64,000 nt of DNA from Pseudomonas beijingensis (GCF_030687295.1 NZ_CP117425.1:6142001-6206000); one strand, 5' to 3'; positions 8,524-19,479 are shown, counted from the first letter of the stretch. Notes: generated by a model not told the origin, from the sequence alone. Numbers and translations are program-made.

Positions 8524-9492
8524 TCAAGCCCGCGGCGCATACGCAAATACGTCGGCGCGCATTTGATGGGCGTCCATGCCGGCTTCCACCAGCGCATCGA
8601 GCGTGGCGTAGATCATGGCCGGCGAGCCGCTGGCGTAGACGTGCACGCCGGAAAGATCGCTGAGGTCCTCGCACACCGCTTCATGGAGCATCCCGCAACG
8701 CCCTTCCCAGCCGCACAAGTCGCTGACGACTTTATGCAGGAACAGGTTCGGCAGTTTTTTCCATTCGTCCCAATGCTCGATTTCATAGAAATCGTCCGGC
8801 CGCCGCACGCCCCAGTACAGATGCACCGGGTGCTTGAAACCCGCCGCGCGGCAATGCTCGATCAAGCTGTGCATCTGCGCCATGCCGGTACCGGCGGCGA
8901 TCAACACCAACGGCCCGTCCGGCAGCTCGGACAAATGGGTGCCACCAAAAGGCATTTCGACGCGCACGCTGGGGTTGCGTTGCAGTTGTTCCAGCAGCGC
9001 CCGTGCACTGCTTTCGCGCACCAATACGTGCAACTGCAGCTCGCGCCCGGAATGCGGCGCCGAGGCCAGGGAGAACGCCGATTTTTCGCCGTTTTCCCGT
9101 TCGATCAGCAGGTACTGCCCGGCGTGATAGCGCGGTGGCTTGCCCGCTGGCGCCCGCAGGCGCACTCGCCAGACATCGCCGCCCACATCGGCGCACTCGA
9201 TCACCTGGCACGCCAGGTTGCGTACCGGCAGTTCACCCGGCGACAGCACGCCATCCCACAACACCACGCAGTCCTCCAACGGCTCGGCGATGCACGTGAA
9301 GATCTCACCGTGATCGCGCACCTCGCCCGCCTGTTGCACACGGCCTTCCACCAGCAACGCACCACAGACATGGCAGTTGCCGTTGCGGCAGCTTTGCGGG
9401 CATTCATAGCCCAGGCGCCGCGCGCCATCGAGAATCCGCTCGGCGGGCCGTATCTCCAGCACCGCCCCGGAAGGCTGCAAGGTTACACGCAT
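8524..9492 (-). CDS. 2Fe-2S/FAD/NAD(P)H reductase, CDP-6-deoxy-glucoseen reductase-like
   Basis: A 322-residue flavoprotein reductase. The N-terminal plant-type ferredoxin domain has the cluster ligands SC-RNGN-CHVC (CX4CX2C) and a fourth Cys in FTCIAEP. The FAD-binding domain has HAGQYLLIER and AFSLASAP, and the NAD(P) domain has IAAGTGMAQ and ends with YASGSPAMI. Annotation as CDP-6-deoxy-delta-3,4-glucoseen reductase is customary in Pseudomonas, but no dideoxysugar genes are here, so the real partner is open. The ATG at 9492 overlaps the ubiD stop by one base (TGATG), with AGGAA upstream, so the pair is translationally coupled. A role supplying reduced flavin or electrons around UbiD is an inference from that coupling. 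Confidence 0.88.
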   Translation of the reverse strand: MRVTLQPSGAVLEIRPAERILDGARRLGYECPQSCRNGNCHVCGALLVEGRVQQAGEVRDHGEIFTCIAEPLEDCVVLWDGVLSPGELPVRNLACQVIECADVGGDVWRVRLRAPAGKPPRYHAGQYLLIERENGEKSAFSLASAPHSGRELQLHVLVRESSARALLEQLQRNPSVRVEMPFGGTHLSELPDGPLVLIAAGTGMAQMHSLIEHCRAAGFKHPVHLYWGVRRPDDFYEIEHWDEWKKLPNLFLHKVVSDLCGWEGRCGMLHEAVCEDLSDLSGVHVYASGSPAMIYATLDALVEAGMDAHQMRADVFAYAPRA

Positions 9493-10958
9493 CAATCTAT
9501 TCCTAACTGATTCCAGATGGCATCGATCCGTTGGGTAACGGCTTCATCCTTGACGATAACCCGGCCCCACTCGCGAGTGGTTTCACCGGGCCATTTATGC
9601 GTGGCATCGAGCCCCATCTTCGACCCCAGGCCAGACACCGGCGAGGCGAAGTCGAGGTAGTCGATCGGCGTATTCTCGATCATCACCGTGTCGCGCTTGG
9701 GGTCCATGCGCGTGGTGATGGCCCAGATCACGTCGTTCCAGTCCCGTGCGTTGATATCGTCGTCGGTGACGATAACGAACTTGGTGTACATGAACTGTCG
9801 CAAAAACGACCAGACCCCGAGCATCACGCGCTTGGCGTGCCCCGGATACGACTTCTTCATGGTCACCACGGCCATGCGATACGAACAACCTTCCGGCGGC
9901 AGATAGAAATCGGTGATTTCCGGAAACTGCTTCTGCAGGATCGGCACGAACACTTCGTTCAGCGCCACGCCGAGAATGGCCGGCTCATCGGGTGGACGGC
10001 CGGTGTAGGTGCTGTGGTAAATCGGTTTGATCCGATGGGTGATGCGCTCGACGGTGAACACCGGGAAACTGTCGACTTCGTTGTAGTAACCGGTGTGGTC
10101 GCCGTACGGCCCCTCATCGGCCATTTCGCCGGGATGGATCACACCTTCAAGAATGATCTCAGCGGTGGCCGGCACTTGCAGGTTATTGCCACGGCATTTC
10201 ACCAACTCGGTACGGTTGCCGCGCAACAGACCGGCGAACGCATACTCGGAAAGGCTATCGGGCACGGGCGTGACGGCACCGAGAATGGTCGCGGGGTCCG
10301 CGCCCAGGGCCACCGACACCGGAAAGGGCTGGCCGGGGTGTTTTTCACACCACTCACGGTAGTCCAGCGCCCCGCCCCGGTGGCTCAGCCAGCGCATGAT
10401 GACCTTGTTGCGGCCAATCACCTGCTGACGGTAGATGCCCAAGTTCTGGCGGTCCTTGTTCGGGCCTTTGGTGACGGTCAGGCCCCAGGTGATCAGCGGG
10501 GCCACGTCGCCCGGCCAGCAGGTCTGCACCGGCAGCATGGCCAAGTCGACATCGTCGCCCTCGATCACCACTTCCTGGCAGATCGCGTCCTTGACGACTT
10601 TCGGCGCCATGGAAATGATCTTGCGGAAAATCGGCAGCTTGGACCAAGCGTCCTTCAGGCCTTTTGGCGGCTCGGGCTCCTTGAGGAACGCCAGCAGCTT
10701 GCCGATTTCGCGCAGTTCGCTGACGGCTTCGGCGCCCATGCCCAGGGCCACGCGCTCCGGTGTGCCGAACAGGTTGCCCAGCACTGGAATGTCGTAGCCC
10801 GTAGGGTTCTCGAATAGCAGCGCCGGGCCTTTGGCCCGAAGCGTGCGGTCGCAGACTTCCGTCATCTCCAGCACTGGAGAGATAGGAACCTGGATGCGTT
10901 TCAACTCGCCGCGCTGCTCAAGCTGCTGCACGAAATCCCGAAGATCCTTGAATTTCAT
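9492..10958 (-). CDS. ubiD: 4-hydroxy-3-polyprenylbenzoate decarboxylase
   Basis: A 488-residue prenylated-FMN-dependent decarboxylase acting in ubiquinone synthesis; it removes the carboxyl group of 3-polyprenyl-4-hydroxybenzoate. Length is close to that of E. coli UbiD (497). It begins [22 protein letters not shown]. Catalytic-region motifs include [20 protein letters not shown], the E-rich stretch [20 protein letters not shown] and DHTGYYN. The ATG at 10958 is preferred (GGGGTGG upstream); a 17-codon in-frame extension is not family-like. The cofactor-making ubiX is elsewhere. It is coupled to the downstream ferredoxin-reductase gene. Confidence 0.96.
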   Translation of the reverse strand: MKFKDLRDFVQQLEQRGELKRIQVPISPVLEMTEVCDRTLRAKGPALLFENPTGYDIPVLGNLFGTPERVALGMGAEAVSELREIGKLLAFLKEPEPPKGLKDAWSKLPIFRKIISMAPKVVKDAICQEVVIEGDDVDLAMLPVQTCWPGDVAPLITWGLTVTKGPNKDRQNLGIYRQQVIGRNKVIMRWLSHRGGALDYREWCEKHPGQPFPVSVALGADPATILGAVTPVPDSLSEYAFAGLLRGNRTELVKCRGNNLQVPATAEIILEGVIHPGEMADEGPYGDHTGYYNEVDSFPVFTVERITHRIKPIYHSTYTGRPPDEPAILGVALNEVFVPILQKQFPEITDFYLPPEGCSYRMAVVTMKKSYPGHAKRVMLGVWSFLRQFMYTKFVIVTDDDINARDWNDVIWAITTRMDPKRDTVMIENTPIDYLDFASPVSGLGSKMGLDATHKWPGETTREWGRVIVKDEAVTQRIDAIWNQLGID

Positions 10959-11036
10959 TGAGATGCCACCCCGAAAATAGGCGTACATCCTACCTGCTCT
11001 AACGCCCAAACAGCAGCCCGCGCGTGCGCGGCGCGA

Positions 11037-12992
11037 TCAATTTTCGGTTGTACCCAACAGCACTGGAGCAAACAGTGGACTTAGTCGGGTACTGCCGAGA
11101 TCAGACAGATGATCCTCATCCTTGTACTGTGAGTAACCATTGACCTCAATGCTGCAGATCTGTCCCGCACACATCAGCGGCGTCGGATCGATGACATGCA
11201 CGCCTGGATCGGCGGCGCTCATCGACTCGAACAAGGCACTGAGAAAGTGCTGGCGGGTCAAGTGCTCCTGGAGCGGGCGCCCCAACCCTTCGGCCGAACG
11301 TCCGACCCGGGCCAGGCTCGTCAATCGATTAACGGCGCCCTTGCGCTGCAGCGGCACTTCCTTGAACAACCAGACTTGCACGCCCGCCGCCCTTAGCATC
11401 GCCACCCGAGCCTTGAGCGCCGCGGCCATGCGCGCCTCGGCCTCGGCCGTATTGTCGCGGGGGTTGAGCAAAACTTTCCTGTCGCCGTCCTCACGACCGT
11501 AGACGTAAAGACTCCAATTGGAAGCCAGCACTACATCCTTGATCTGCAGGTGGCGAACCTGCTCCATGGTCCTTTCGTTGAAGTCCTTGCAACGCTGGCG
11601 CACGTCGTCGCTCAGGATCGGCGGACAGGCGCTCATGCTGTAAAGCCATACCGGGCGCCCCTCACGTGTGGCATTGCTCTCAATCGCCGGCAACAATGCC
11701 GCGGCATGGCTGTCGCCCCAGAACAGTTGAGTCGCCGGGGCCTCTTTGGTCGCACCAACCAGGCACGCCTTGTCCAGGTTCTTGTCCGAGGTCACCAGCA
11801 TGCATTTCATCTGCCCGGCCTTCCACTCCCGCGCCTGCGCATACTCCAACGCCTTGCCGGTAAGGCGCTGAGGAAAGCCATCCGCCGAACGCACCACCGA
11901 ACCTGTCACCGCCAGGGCGACCATGGCCAGCAAGCCTCCCACCAGCACCGGCTTGCGTCCGGGCAACAAGCGCTTCTCACGAAACGGAAGCTCGACGAAG
12001 CGCCAGCTCAGCCAGGCCAGACTCAACGCCAGCAGTATCCAGCCTACGGCCTCCAGATGTTCGATACCGTCGATGGAAACAGCATTGGCATAGACGTAGA
12101 CCGGCCAATGCCACAGGTAAAGGGAATAGGAAATCAAACCAATCCAGACGAGCGCCCTGGTACCGAGCAGTTGAGCCACCCAGGTCGAACCCTGTGCCCC
12201 GGACCAGATCAGCGCGGTGGCGCCAAGGACAGGCAGTAAAGCGGCCCAACCCGGGAACGTCGTGGTCCTGTCAAAGGTGAACACCGCCACCAGAACCGCC
12301 GCCAACCCGGCCACACCCGCCAGTTGATAGAGCCACGGCCTCACGGCATGTCTTGAGGTGGGCAATACCGCGAGCATCGCACCACACAACAGCTCCCAGG
12401 CCCGTGTCGGCAACGAGAAGAACGTCACGTCAGGCTTGCGGTCGATGTAGGCGATATTCAGCCCGAAAGAAACCAGCAATACGGCAAACAGCATCCAGCG
12501 CCAATGACGAACATGGCGCATCAACAACACCATCAGCAACGGAAAGAAAATGTAGTACTGCTCTTCAACAGCCAGCGACCAGGTATGAAGTAGCGGCTTC
12601 AGGTCCGACGCCGGCTCGAAGTAGCCGTCTTCACGCATGAACAAGATGTTTGAAATGAACAGCGATTGGTAACGAACCGTCCGGCCAAGCTCGGAAAAAT
12701 CCTTGGCCGTCAGCAATAACCACCCCAGGACCAACGTTGCCAACAACACCAGGCTCAAGGCCGGCAGGATGCGTCGCGCACGCCGGGCCCAGAAATCGAC
12801 AAAACTGAAACGTTGCGCGCCAATCTCACGGAAGAGGATGCTGGTGATCAGGAATCCGGAAATGACAAAGAAGACGTCGACCCCGACAAAACCACCGCTG
12901 AACGTGCTGAAACCGAAGTGAAACAGCACCACCGGAATAACGGCCAAGGCCCTCAAGCCGTCGATGTCACGGCGATTGCCAAATGTGTGCAT
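11037..12992 (-). CDS. OafA/PatB-type acyltransferase with C-terminal SGNH domain
   Basis: A 651-residue inner-membrane O-acyltransferase. Residues about 1-340 form an acyltransferase-3 domain with roughly ten membrane segments. It starts RRDIDGLRALAVIPVVLFHFG, where His25 is the conserved membrane histidine, and contains VDVFFVISGFLI and HTWSLAVEEQYYI. Residues about 400-650 are a periplasmic SGNH domain with FWGDSHAAAL (Ser nucleophile) and the Asp-His pair in DEDHLSDLG. Such fusions acetylate O-antigen or other surface glycans; the P. aeruginosa gene in this position is annotated as an O-antigen acetylase. AAGGAG precedes the ATG at 12992. The acceptor glycan cannot be inferred. Confidence 0.92.
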   Translation of the reverse strand: MHTFGNRRDIDGLRALAVIPVVLFHFGFSTFSGGFVGVDVFFVISGFLITSILFREIGAQRFSFVDFWARRARRILPALSLVLLATLVLGWLLLTAKDFSELGRTVRYQSLFISNILFMREDGYFEPASDLKPLLHTWSLAVEEQYYIFFPLLMVLLMRHVRHWRWMLFAVLLVSFGLNIAYIDRKPDVTFFSLPTRAWELLCGAMLAVLPTSRHAVRPWLYQLAGVAGLAAVLVAVFTFDRTTTFPGWAALLPVLGATALIWSGAQGSTWVAQLLGTRALVWIGLISYSLYLWHWPVYVYANAVSIDGIEHLEAVGWILLALSLAWLSWRFVELPFREKRLLPGRKPVLVGGLLAMVALAVTGSVVRSADGFPQRLTGKALEYAQAREWKAGQMKCMLVTSDKNLDKACLVGATKEAPATQLFWGDSHAAALLPAIESNATREGRPVWLYSMSACPPILSDDVRQRCKDFNERTMEQVRHLQIKDVVLASNWSLYVYGREDGDRKVLLNPRDNTAEAEARMAAALKARVAMLRAAGVQVWLFKEVPLQRKGAVNRLTSLARVGRSAEGLGRPLQEHLTRQHFLSALFESMSAADPGVHVIDPTPLMCAGQICSIEVNGYSQYKDEDHLSDLGSTRLSPLFAPVLLGTTEN

Positions 12993-13087
12993 AACGCTCC
13001 TTGTCGTTTAAATCGTTTAAAAATACAAATGCCAAAACAAGGACACTGCCAGCCTGCAAAAAGTTGTCTGCCTTGATATAAATCCAG

Positions 13088-13127
13088 CCCAAAAAAGAGC
13101 GCCCGGTCAGGGGCGCTCTTTTTTTGA
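13088..13127. terminator. Bidirectional intrinsic terminator of rho
   Basis: GAGCGCCC pairs with GGGGCGCTC, with A-runs on the left and T-runs on the right, so it works in either direction. It lies 15 nt after the rho stop and before the acyltransferase gene. Confidence 0.9.
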
Positions 13128-13141
13128 AGCGTTGCTTCGTG

Positions 13142-14401
<1,260 letters not shown>

Positions 14402-14597
14402 ATAGGAATGACGTAATCATTTATGGAGGGGGGAAATTAAGCTTTTGGCTTAATGAGGCCGCGCCGCGGAGAAGGCGACAGGATCGCGTACTTATTCGAA
14501 AGGAGAGCGTCGGCGACGGCTTGCAGGGGGCAATGGAGAAACCAGTGCGGGGCCGAATGTAACACCTGGGTTTGCGAGCGTCTAGCCCTGAATAACG

Positions 14598-14630
14598 AAA
14601 AAGCCCCGCGATTTGCGGGGCTTTTTCAAT
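14598..14630 (-). terminator. Intrinsic terminator of trxA
   Basis: AAGCCCCGC pairs with GCGGGGCTT around a short loop, followed on the minus strand by TTTTT. It lies about 15 nt past the trxA stop. Confidence 0.93.
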
Positions 14631-14642
14631 GGCATTCGGCGC

Positions 14643-14972
14643 TTAGATGTTGGCGTCGAGGAAAGCGGCCAGTTGCGACTTCGACAGCGCACCGACCTTG
14701 GTGGCTTCGACGTTGCCGTTCTTGAACAGCATCAGGGTCGGGATACCACGCACGCCGTGCTTGGCCGGAGTCTCCTGGTTCTCGTCGATGTTCAGCTTGG
14801 CAACGGTCAGCTTGCCCTTGTAGGTCTCGGCAATCTCGTCCAGGACCGGGGCGATCATTTTGCAGGGACCGCACCACTCAGCCCAATAGTCGACCAGCAC
14901 TGCGCCTTCGGCCTTGAGTACGTCAGCTTCGAAGCTAGCGTCGCTAACGTGTTTGATCAGATCGCTGCTCAT
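14643..14972 (-). CDS. trxA: Thioredoxin 1
   Basis: A 109-residue cytosolic disulfide reductase. The redox site WCGPC is at residues 33-37, with the cis-proline in RGIPTLML. Length and the C-terminal LAAFLDANI match TrxA. The ATG at 14972 has CGGAG upstream; the 14-codon in-frame upstream stretch is not part of the family. It is transcribed towards rho but separated from it by an intrinsic terminator. Confidence 0.98.
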   Translation of the reverse strand: MSSDLIKHVSDASFEADVLKAEGAVLVDYWAEWCGPCKMIAPVLDEIAETYKGKLTVAKLNIDENQETPAKHGVRGIPTLMLFKNGNVEATKVGALSKSQLAAFLDANI

Positions 14973-15093
14973 GGAAATCTCCGGGGTAATCAGCAAAAAA
15001 ACGTGGCCCATCATAGCTGCCCTTCCCAGGTTCAGGAAGCTTGAGTTGATTGAGTCTCGCTATGGCGGCAGATGTATTTGGGTATAGCTCAAG

Positions 15094-15801
15094 TCACGAG
15101 GCCACAGGCGCCACGAAGGAAATTCCGGTACGCAGCGCAGCGTTACGTACATGTTCCTGCATGGCTTTTTGCGCGGCGCCTGACGCCCGACGGGCCAGGG
15201 CGCGAAGGATCTTGCGATGCTCCTGCCAGGTTTCCATCGCCCGCTCCGCCCGGATGAACGGTAGCTTCTGGCTTTCCAGGAAGATGTCAGCGCTGGCGGT
15301 GAGGATGCTCAACATCGCCTGGTTACCGCTGGCCAGCAGGATGCGCCGATGGAATTCGAAATCCAGCCGCGCGGCGGCGTCGAAATCCCCGACCTTCAAT
15401 TCCCGACGCATGGCTTCGACATTGTCTTGCAGCCGGTCGAGCTCATCGGCGCTGAGTGTCACTGCAGCCAACCCCGCCGCAAAGCCCTCCAGGGCGTAGC
15501 GCAACTGGAAGATATCCACCGGCGAGATCTGGGCCGCGAACGGCCAGCCCGGCGCCGACTCGCCGCGTGGAGCCTCTACCGGTGCCTGCACGAACACCCC
15601 CTTGCCCGGCTGCACGCTGATCATGCCCAAGGCACTCAGGGAGGACAGCGCTTCGCGCAGCGACGCCCGGCTCACGCCCAGTTGCAGCGCCAGGTCCCGT
15701 TGCGACGGCAGCGCATCGCCCGGGCCGAAGCCTTCATCGACGATCAGTTTGCGGATGGCTTGCAGGGCCACTTCAGGAACGGCACGAGCGATGGAATTCA
15801 T
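15094..15801 (-). CDS. FadR/GntR-family transcriptional regulator
   Basis: A 235-residue regulator with an N-terminal winged helix (residues about 8-75; LPSQRDLALQLGVSRASLREALSSL is the recognition region) and an FCD ligand-binding domain (about 100-225). The latter has the metal/ligand residues in DFEFHRRILLASGN and WQEHRKILRALARR. It is divergent from the polar amino-acid ABC transporter, 255 bp apart, so it is the likely local regulator of that operon; that is inference from arrangement. The ATG at 15801 is chosen since the family begins just before the winged helix; its Shine-Dalgarno is weak. The ligand is unknown. Confidence 0.88.
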   Translation of the reverse strand: MNSIARAVPEVALQAIRKLIVDEGFGPGDALPSQRDLALQLGVSRASLREALSSLSALGMISVQPGKGVFVQAPVEAPRGESAPGWPFAAQISPVDIFQLRYALEGFAAGLAAVTLSADELDRLQDNVEAMRRELKVGDFDAAARLDFEFHRRILLASGNQAMLSILTASADIFLESQKLPFIRAERAMETWQEHRKILRALARRASGAAQKAMQEHVRNAALRTGISFVAPVAS

Positions 15802-16056
15802 GATTTTTTCAGACGAACCGGGCCAGTGAGCGGCTAGTTGTAAAGCTATTCGCCGCCCCCGGCAAGTCGTGCCCCAGCAGGGTTCGGCGACAAATGCCGA
15901 CGCCCGATAACGGTGCGAAACGCGGCACAACTGTTCAGACCAGTAAGACCGCTCCCCACCAGCAAAACCGTGGCTTCGGCCGATGGAAAGTCGCCTTGGC
16001 ATGGCCTGTGCTCTGTCCGAACGCAGAAATCACATCACCGATTGCGGAGATTCGCC

Positions 16057-16842
16057 ATGATTCAGCGTTGCAGCGTCCTGCTCACAGCCCTGTTTGCCAG
16101 CCTGATGCTTAGTCAGTTGCCCGCCCATGCCGACGGCCTGGACGACGTGGTCAAGCGGGGCACCCTCAAGGTCGCCGTGCCCCAGGACTTCCCGCCATTC
16201 GGTTCGGTCGGCCCGGACATGAAACCCCGCGGCCTGGACATCGACACCGCAAAACTGCTGGCCGACCAGCTCAAGGTCAAGCTTGAACTGACGCCGGTCA
16301 ACAGCACCAACCGCATCCCCTTCCTGACCACCGGTAAGGTCGACCTGGTGATTTCCAGCCTTGGCAAGAACCCGGAGCGCGAAAAAGTCATCGACTTCTC
16401 CAGCGCCTACGCGCCGTTCTACCTGGCCGTGTTCGGTCCACCTGATGCCGCCATCAACACCCTGGACGACCTCAAGGGCAAGACCATCAGCGTCACCCGT
16501 GGCGCCATCGAAGACATCGAACTGAGCAAAGTCGCCCCCGAAGGCACCACCATCAAGCGCTTCGAAGACAACAACTCGACCATCGCCGCCTACCTGGCCG
16601 GCCAGGTGGACCTGATCGCCAGCGGCAACGTGGTGATGGTCGCCATCAGCGAACGCAACCCCAAGCGCGTCCCGGCGTTGAAGGTGAAACTCAAGGACTC
16701 GCCGGTGTACGTGGGCGTGAACAAGAACGAGCCGGCGCTGCTGGACAAGGTCAACCAGATCCTCGCCACCGCCAAGACCGATGGCAGCCTGGAGAAGAAT
16801 TCCCAGACCTGGCTCAAGCAGCCGCTGCCGGCCGATCTCTGA
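16057..16842 (+). CDS. Polar amino-acid ABC transporter substrate-binding protein
   Basis: A 261-residue periplasmic receptor. Signal peptide residues 1-25 end in LPAHA. The cluster-3 solute-binding signature is RGTLKVAVPQDFPPFG and GLDIDTAKLLADQLKVKLEL, with the amino-acid clamp in VNSTNRIPFLTTGKVDLVISSL and TISVTRGAIEDIEL. GCGGAGA precedes the ATG. It is the first gene of a four-gene operon (binding protein, two permeases, ATPase) divergent from a FadR-type regulator. The family mostly binds polar amino acids; the specific ligand cannot be read from sequence. Confidence 0.93.
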   Translation: MIQRCSVLLTALFASLMLSQLPAHADGLDDVVKRGTLKVAVPQDFPPFGSVGPDMKPRGLDIDTAKLLADQLKVKLELTPVNSTNRIPFLTTGKVDLVISSLGKNPEREKVIDFSSAYAPFYLAVFGPPDAAINTLDDLKGKTISVTRGAIEDIELSKVAPEGTTIKRFEDNNSTIAAYLAGQVDLIASGNVVMVAISERNPKRVPALKVKLKDSPVYVGVNKNEPALLDKVNQILATAKTDGSLEKNSQTWLKQPLPADL

Positions 16843-16863
16843 CCGTCGCTTGAGAGGCTGAGC

Positions 16864-17544
16864 ATGGCTTATCAGTTCGATTTTCTGCCGGTGGTGCAAA
16901 ACACCGAGCTGCTGTTGCGTGGTGCGCTGTTCACCTTGGAACTGACCGCCATTGGCACGTTGCTCGGGGTCGGCCTGGGCATTGTCGGGGCCGTGGTGCG
17001 GGCCTGGAACATTCGTCCATTCGCGGCGATCTTCGGTGTGTACGTGGAATTGATCCGCAACACGCCGTTCCTGGTGCAGTTGTTTTTCATCTTCTTCGGT
17101 TTGCCATCCCTGGGCCTGCAGATCTCCGAATGGCAGGCGGCGGTGCTGGCGATGGTGATCAACCTCGGCGCCTACTCCACCGAGATCATCCGCGCCGGTA
17201 TCCAGGCCATCCCCCGGGGGCAACTCGAAGCGGCCGCGGCCCTGGCGATGAGCCGCTTCGAAGCCTTGCGCTACGTGGTGCTGCTGCCGGCATTGGGCAA
17301 GGTCTGGCCGGCCCTGAGCAGCCAGATCATCATCGTGATGCTCGGATCGGCGGTCTGTTCGCAGATCGCCACCGAAGAGTTGAGCTTTGCCGCCAACTTC
17401 ATCCAGTCGCGCAACTTCCGCGCGTTCGAAACCTACGCCCTGACCACGCTCATCTACTTGTGCATGGCGCTGTTGATCCGCCAGTTCCTCAACTGGGTGG
17501 GTCGCCGCTGCCTATACAAGAGCAGCACCGGGAGCCGCCCATGA
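16864..17544 (+). CDS. Amino-acid ABC transporter permease (HisM/GltJ type)
   Basis: A 226-residue inner-membrane permease with about five membrane segments. The cytoplasmic EAA loop that docks the ATPase is GAYSTEIIRAGIQAIPRGQL with the following EAAAALAMS. YVELIRNTPFLVQLFFIFFGLP is the family's N-terminal signature. It begins 21 nt after the binding protein and overlaps the second permease by ATGA. The two permeases should form a heterodimeric channel. Confidence 0.93.
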   Translation: MAYQFDFLPVVQNTELLLRGALFTLELTAIGTLLGVGLGIVGAVVRAWNIRPFAAIFGVYVELIRNTPFLVQLFFIFFGLPSLGLQISEWQAAVLAMVINLGAYSTEIIRAGIQAIPRGQLEAAAALAMSRFEALRYVVLLPALGKVWPALSSQIIIVMLGSAVCSQIATEELSFAANFIQSRNFRAFETYALTTLIYLCMALLIRQFLNWVGRRCLYKSSTGSRP

Positions 17545-18191
17545 GCGATTTCACCTTCTGGGACGTGGTGCGCAACCTGCTCACCGGCCTGCAATGGACC
17601 CTGGCGCTGTCGCTGGTGGCGTTTATCGGCGGAGGTGTGATCGGCTTGCTGGTGATGGTGCTGCGCATCTCCAAAAGCGCCCTGCCCCGTAACATTGCCC
17701 GCACCTACATCGAGCTGTTCCAAGGCACGCCGCTGTTGATGCAACTCTTCCTGGTGTTCTTCGGCGTGGCCCTGGCCGGGGTAGAGATTTCCCCGTGGAT
17801 GGCGGCGGCCATTGCCTTGACGCTGTTTACCAGCGCCTACCTGGCGGAGATCTGGCGCGGTTGTGTCGACTCGATTTCCCACGGCCAGTGGGAAGCTTCG
17901 GCGAGCCTGGCCCTCAACCCGCTGGAACAGTTGCGCTACGTGATCCTGCCCCAGGCCCTGCGCATCGCCGTGGCACCGACCGTGGGCTTTTCCGTGCAGG
18001 TGGTCAAAGGCACCGCCGTCACTTCGATCATTGGCTTCACCGAACTGACCAAGACCGGCGGCATGCTCGCCAACGCCACCTTTGAGCCATTCATGGTCTA
18101 CGGCCTGGTCGCCCTCGGTTACTTCCTGCTCTGCTACCCCTTGTCCCTCAGTGCGCGCTACCTGGAAAGGAGACTGCATGCCTCTGCTTAG
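17541..18191 (+). CDS. Amino-acid ABC transporter permease (HisQ/GltK type)
   Basis: A 216-residue partner permease. The signature TYIELFQGTPLLMQLFLVFFG and the EAA loop SAYLAEIWRGCVDSISHGQW are intact. The start is the ATG at 17541 within the ATGA overlap, with GGGAG just before it; a long upstream in-frame extension falls inside the previous gene. The ATPase gene starts 14 bp before its stop, so the three genes are tightly coupled. Confidence 0.93.
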   Translation: MSDFTFWDVVRNLLTGLQWTLALSLVAFIGGGVIGLLVMVLRISKSALPRNIARTYIELFQGTPLLMQLFLVFFGVALAGVEISPWMAAAIALTLFTSAYLAEIWRGCVDSISHGQWEASASLALNPLEQLRYVILPQALRIAVAPTVGFSVQVVKGTAVTSIIGFTELTKTGGMLANATFEPFMVYGLVALGYFLLCYPLSLSARYLERRLHASA

Positions 18192-18915
18192 AATTACTGC
18201 CCTGCATAAATACTACGGCGATCATCACGTGCTCAAAGGCATCGACCTGAGCGTCGAGGAAGGCCAGGTGGTGGCGATCATCGGCCGCAGCGGCTCGGGC
18301 AAGTCCACCTTGCTGCGCACCCTCAATGGCCTGGAATCGATCAACGACGGCGTGATCGAAGTCGACGGCGAATACCTCGATGCCGCCCGCGCCGACCTGC
18401 GCAGCCTGCGGCAGAAAGTCGGGATGGTGTTCCAGCAGTTCAACCTGTTCCCGCACCTGACGGTGGGCGAGAACGTGATGCTGGCGCCGCAGGTTGTGCA
18501 AAAAGTGCCCAAGGCCAAGGCGGCCGTGCTGGCGCGGCAGATGTTGGAACGGGTCGGGCTTGGCGAGAAATTCGATGCCTTCCCCGACCGCTTGTCCGGC
18601 GGCCAGCAGCAACGGGTGGCGATTGCCCGCGCCCTGGCGATGTCGCCGAAAGTGCTGCTGTGCGACGAAATCACCTCGGCCCTGGACCCGGAACTGGTCA
18701 ACGAAGTGCTCAGCGTGGTGCGGCAACTGGCCAAGGAAGGCATGACCCTGATCATGGTCACCCACGAAATGCGCTTCGCCCGGGAAGTGGGCGACAAACT
18801 GGTGTTCATGCACCAGGGCAAGGTGCATGAGGTGGGCGATCCCAAGGTGCTGTTCGCCGATCCGCAGACAGCCGAATTGGCGAACTTCATCGGTACCGTG
18901 GAACCGGCGGCGTGA
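18178..18915 (+). CDS. Amino-acid ABC transporter ATP-binding protein
   Basis: A 245-residue ATPase energising the importer. Walker A GRSGSGKST is at residues 36-44. The Q-loop VFQQFNLFPHLTV, signature LSGGQQQR, Walker B VLLCDEITSALDPE (Ile where most relatives have Pro) and switch His in MVTHEM all follow. AAAGGAG precedes the ATG at 18178. Last gene of the operon; the fimbrial cluster converges on its end with only 3 bp between stops. Confidence 0.94.
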   Translation: MPLLRITALHKYYGDHHVLKGIDLSVEEGQVVAIIGRSGSGKSTLLRTLNGLESINDGVIEVDGEYLDAARADLRSLRQKVGMVFQQFNLFPHLTVGENVMLAPQVVQKVPKAKAAVLARQMLERVGLGEKFDAFPDRLSGGQQQRVAIARALAMSPKVLLCDEITSALDPELVNEVLSVVRQLAKEGMTLIMVTHEMRFAREVGDKLVFMHQGKVHEVGDPKVLFADPQTAELANFIGTVEPAA

Positions 18916-18918
18916 CGT

Positions 18919-19479
18919 TCAGTGGCCGGGGACCAGCTCGAAGCGGCCACGACCGTCAATCAAGGTTTCATCACGCACCCGGGTCGCACTGGCTGGCAAG
19001 TAGGTCTCGATCTCGACTTGCGCCGTAAACATCCGCCCCTGGATGGGTACACCGCCCTGCCGGGCGACCAGGGTCTGGCCAGGCAACAGACGGCTGCCCT
19101 GCTCCAGGGAACGCGCACGTCCTTGGAACAGTTCGACGGCCTGCCCGTCCAGCCGGGGCTGCTTGAGGCCTAGCGTGAAACTGCCGTGGAGCCCCAGGCT
19201 GAAGGCTTCGGGGCCGGCGCCAGGGCTGTCGAAACGCAAAGCCATCGCGGTGGGCTGGGGACAGACCACACTCAGGTTCAGGGTTCGCTTGCCGAGCGCC
19301 AGTTCAGCCTGGCCCGGCTGCTCGACAAGCAGCTCGCCGGAGTGCAGGCGACCATAATCGACCCGATCCTGGCTCAGCGACACACTGCATTGTTCAGCTT
19401 TCGCTGGGTTCGTCAGCATCAGCATCAGCATCAAGCAACTCAGGCAACTCAGGTTCCTCGGCAGTCGCCAGTGCCTCAT
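18919..19479 (-). CDS. Fimbrial minor subunit/adhesin-like protein (DUF1120-like)
   Basis: A roughly 186-residue exported protein, last in the chaperone-usher operon. The signal MRHWRLPRNLSC followed by CLMLMLMLT ends before AEQCSVSLSQDRVDYGRL, which resembles the conserved start of DUF1120 pilins. A second Cys in VVCPQPTAM suggests the typical pilin disulfide. The C-terminus (GRGRFELVPGH) has the beta character expected of a subunit. The start is uncertain: 19479 gives the best signal peptide, while an ATG at 19533 has the better Shine-Dalgarno (GGAGAACAACG) but a long N-region. Both lie inside the usher's 3' end. A role as tip or minor subunit is inferred from position. Confidence 0.72.
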   Translation of the reverse strand: MRHWRLPRNLSCLSCLMLMLMLTNPAKAEQCSVSLSQDRVDYGRLHSGELLVEQPGQAELALGKRTLNLSVVCPQPTAMALRFDSPGAGPEAFSLGLHGSFTLGLKQPRLDGQAVELFQGRARSLEQGSRLLPGQTLVARQGGVPIQGRMFTAQVEIETYLPASATRVRDETLIDGRGRFELVPGH

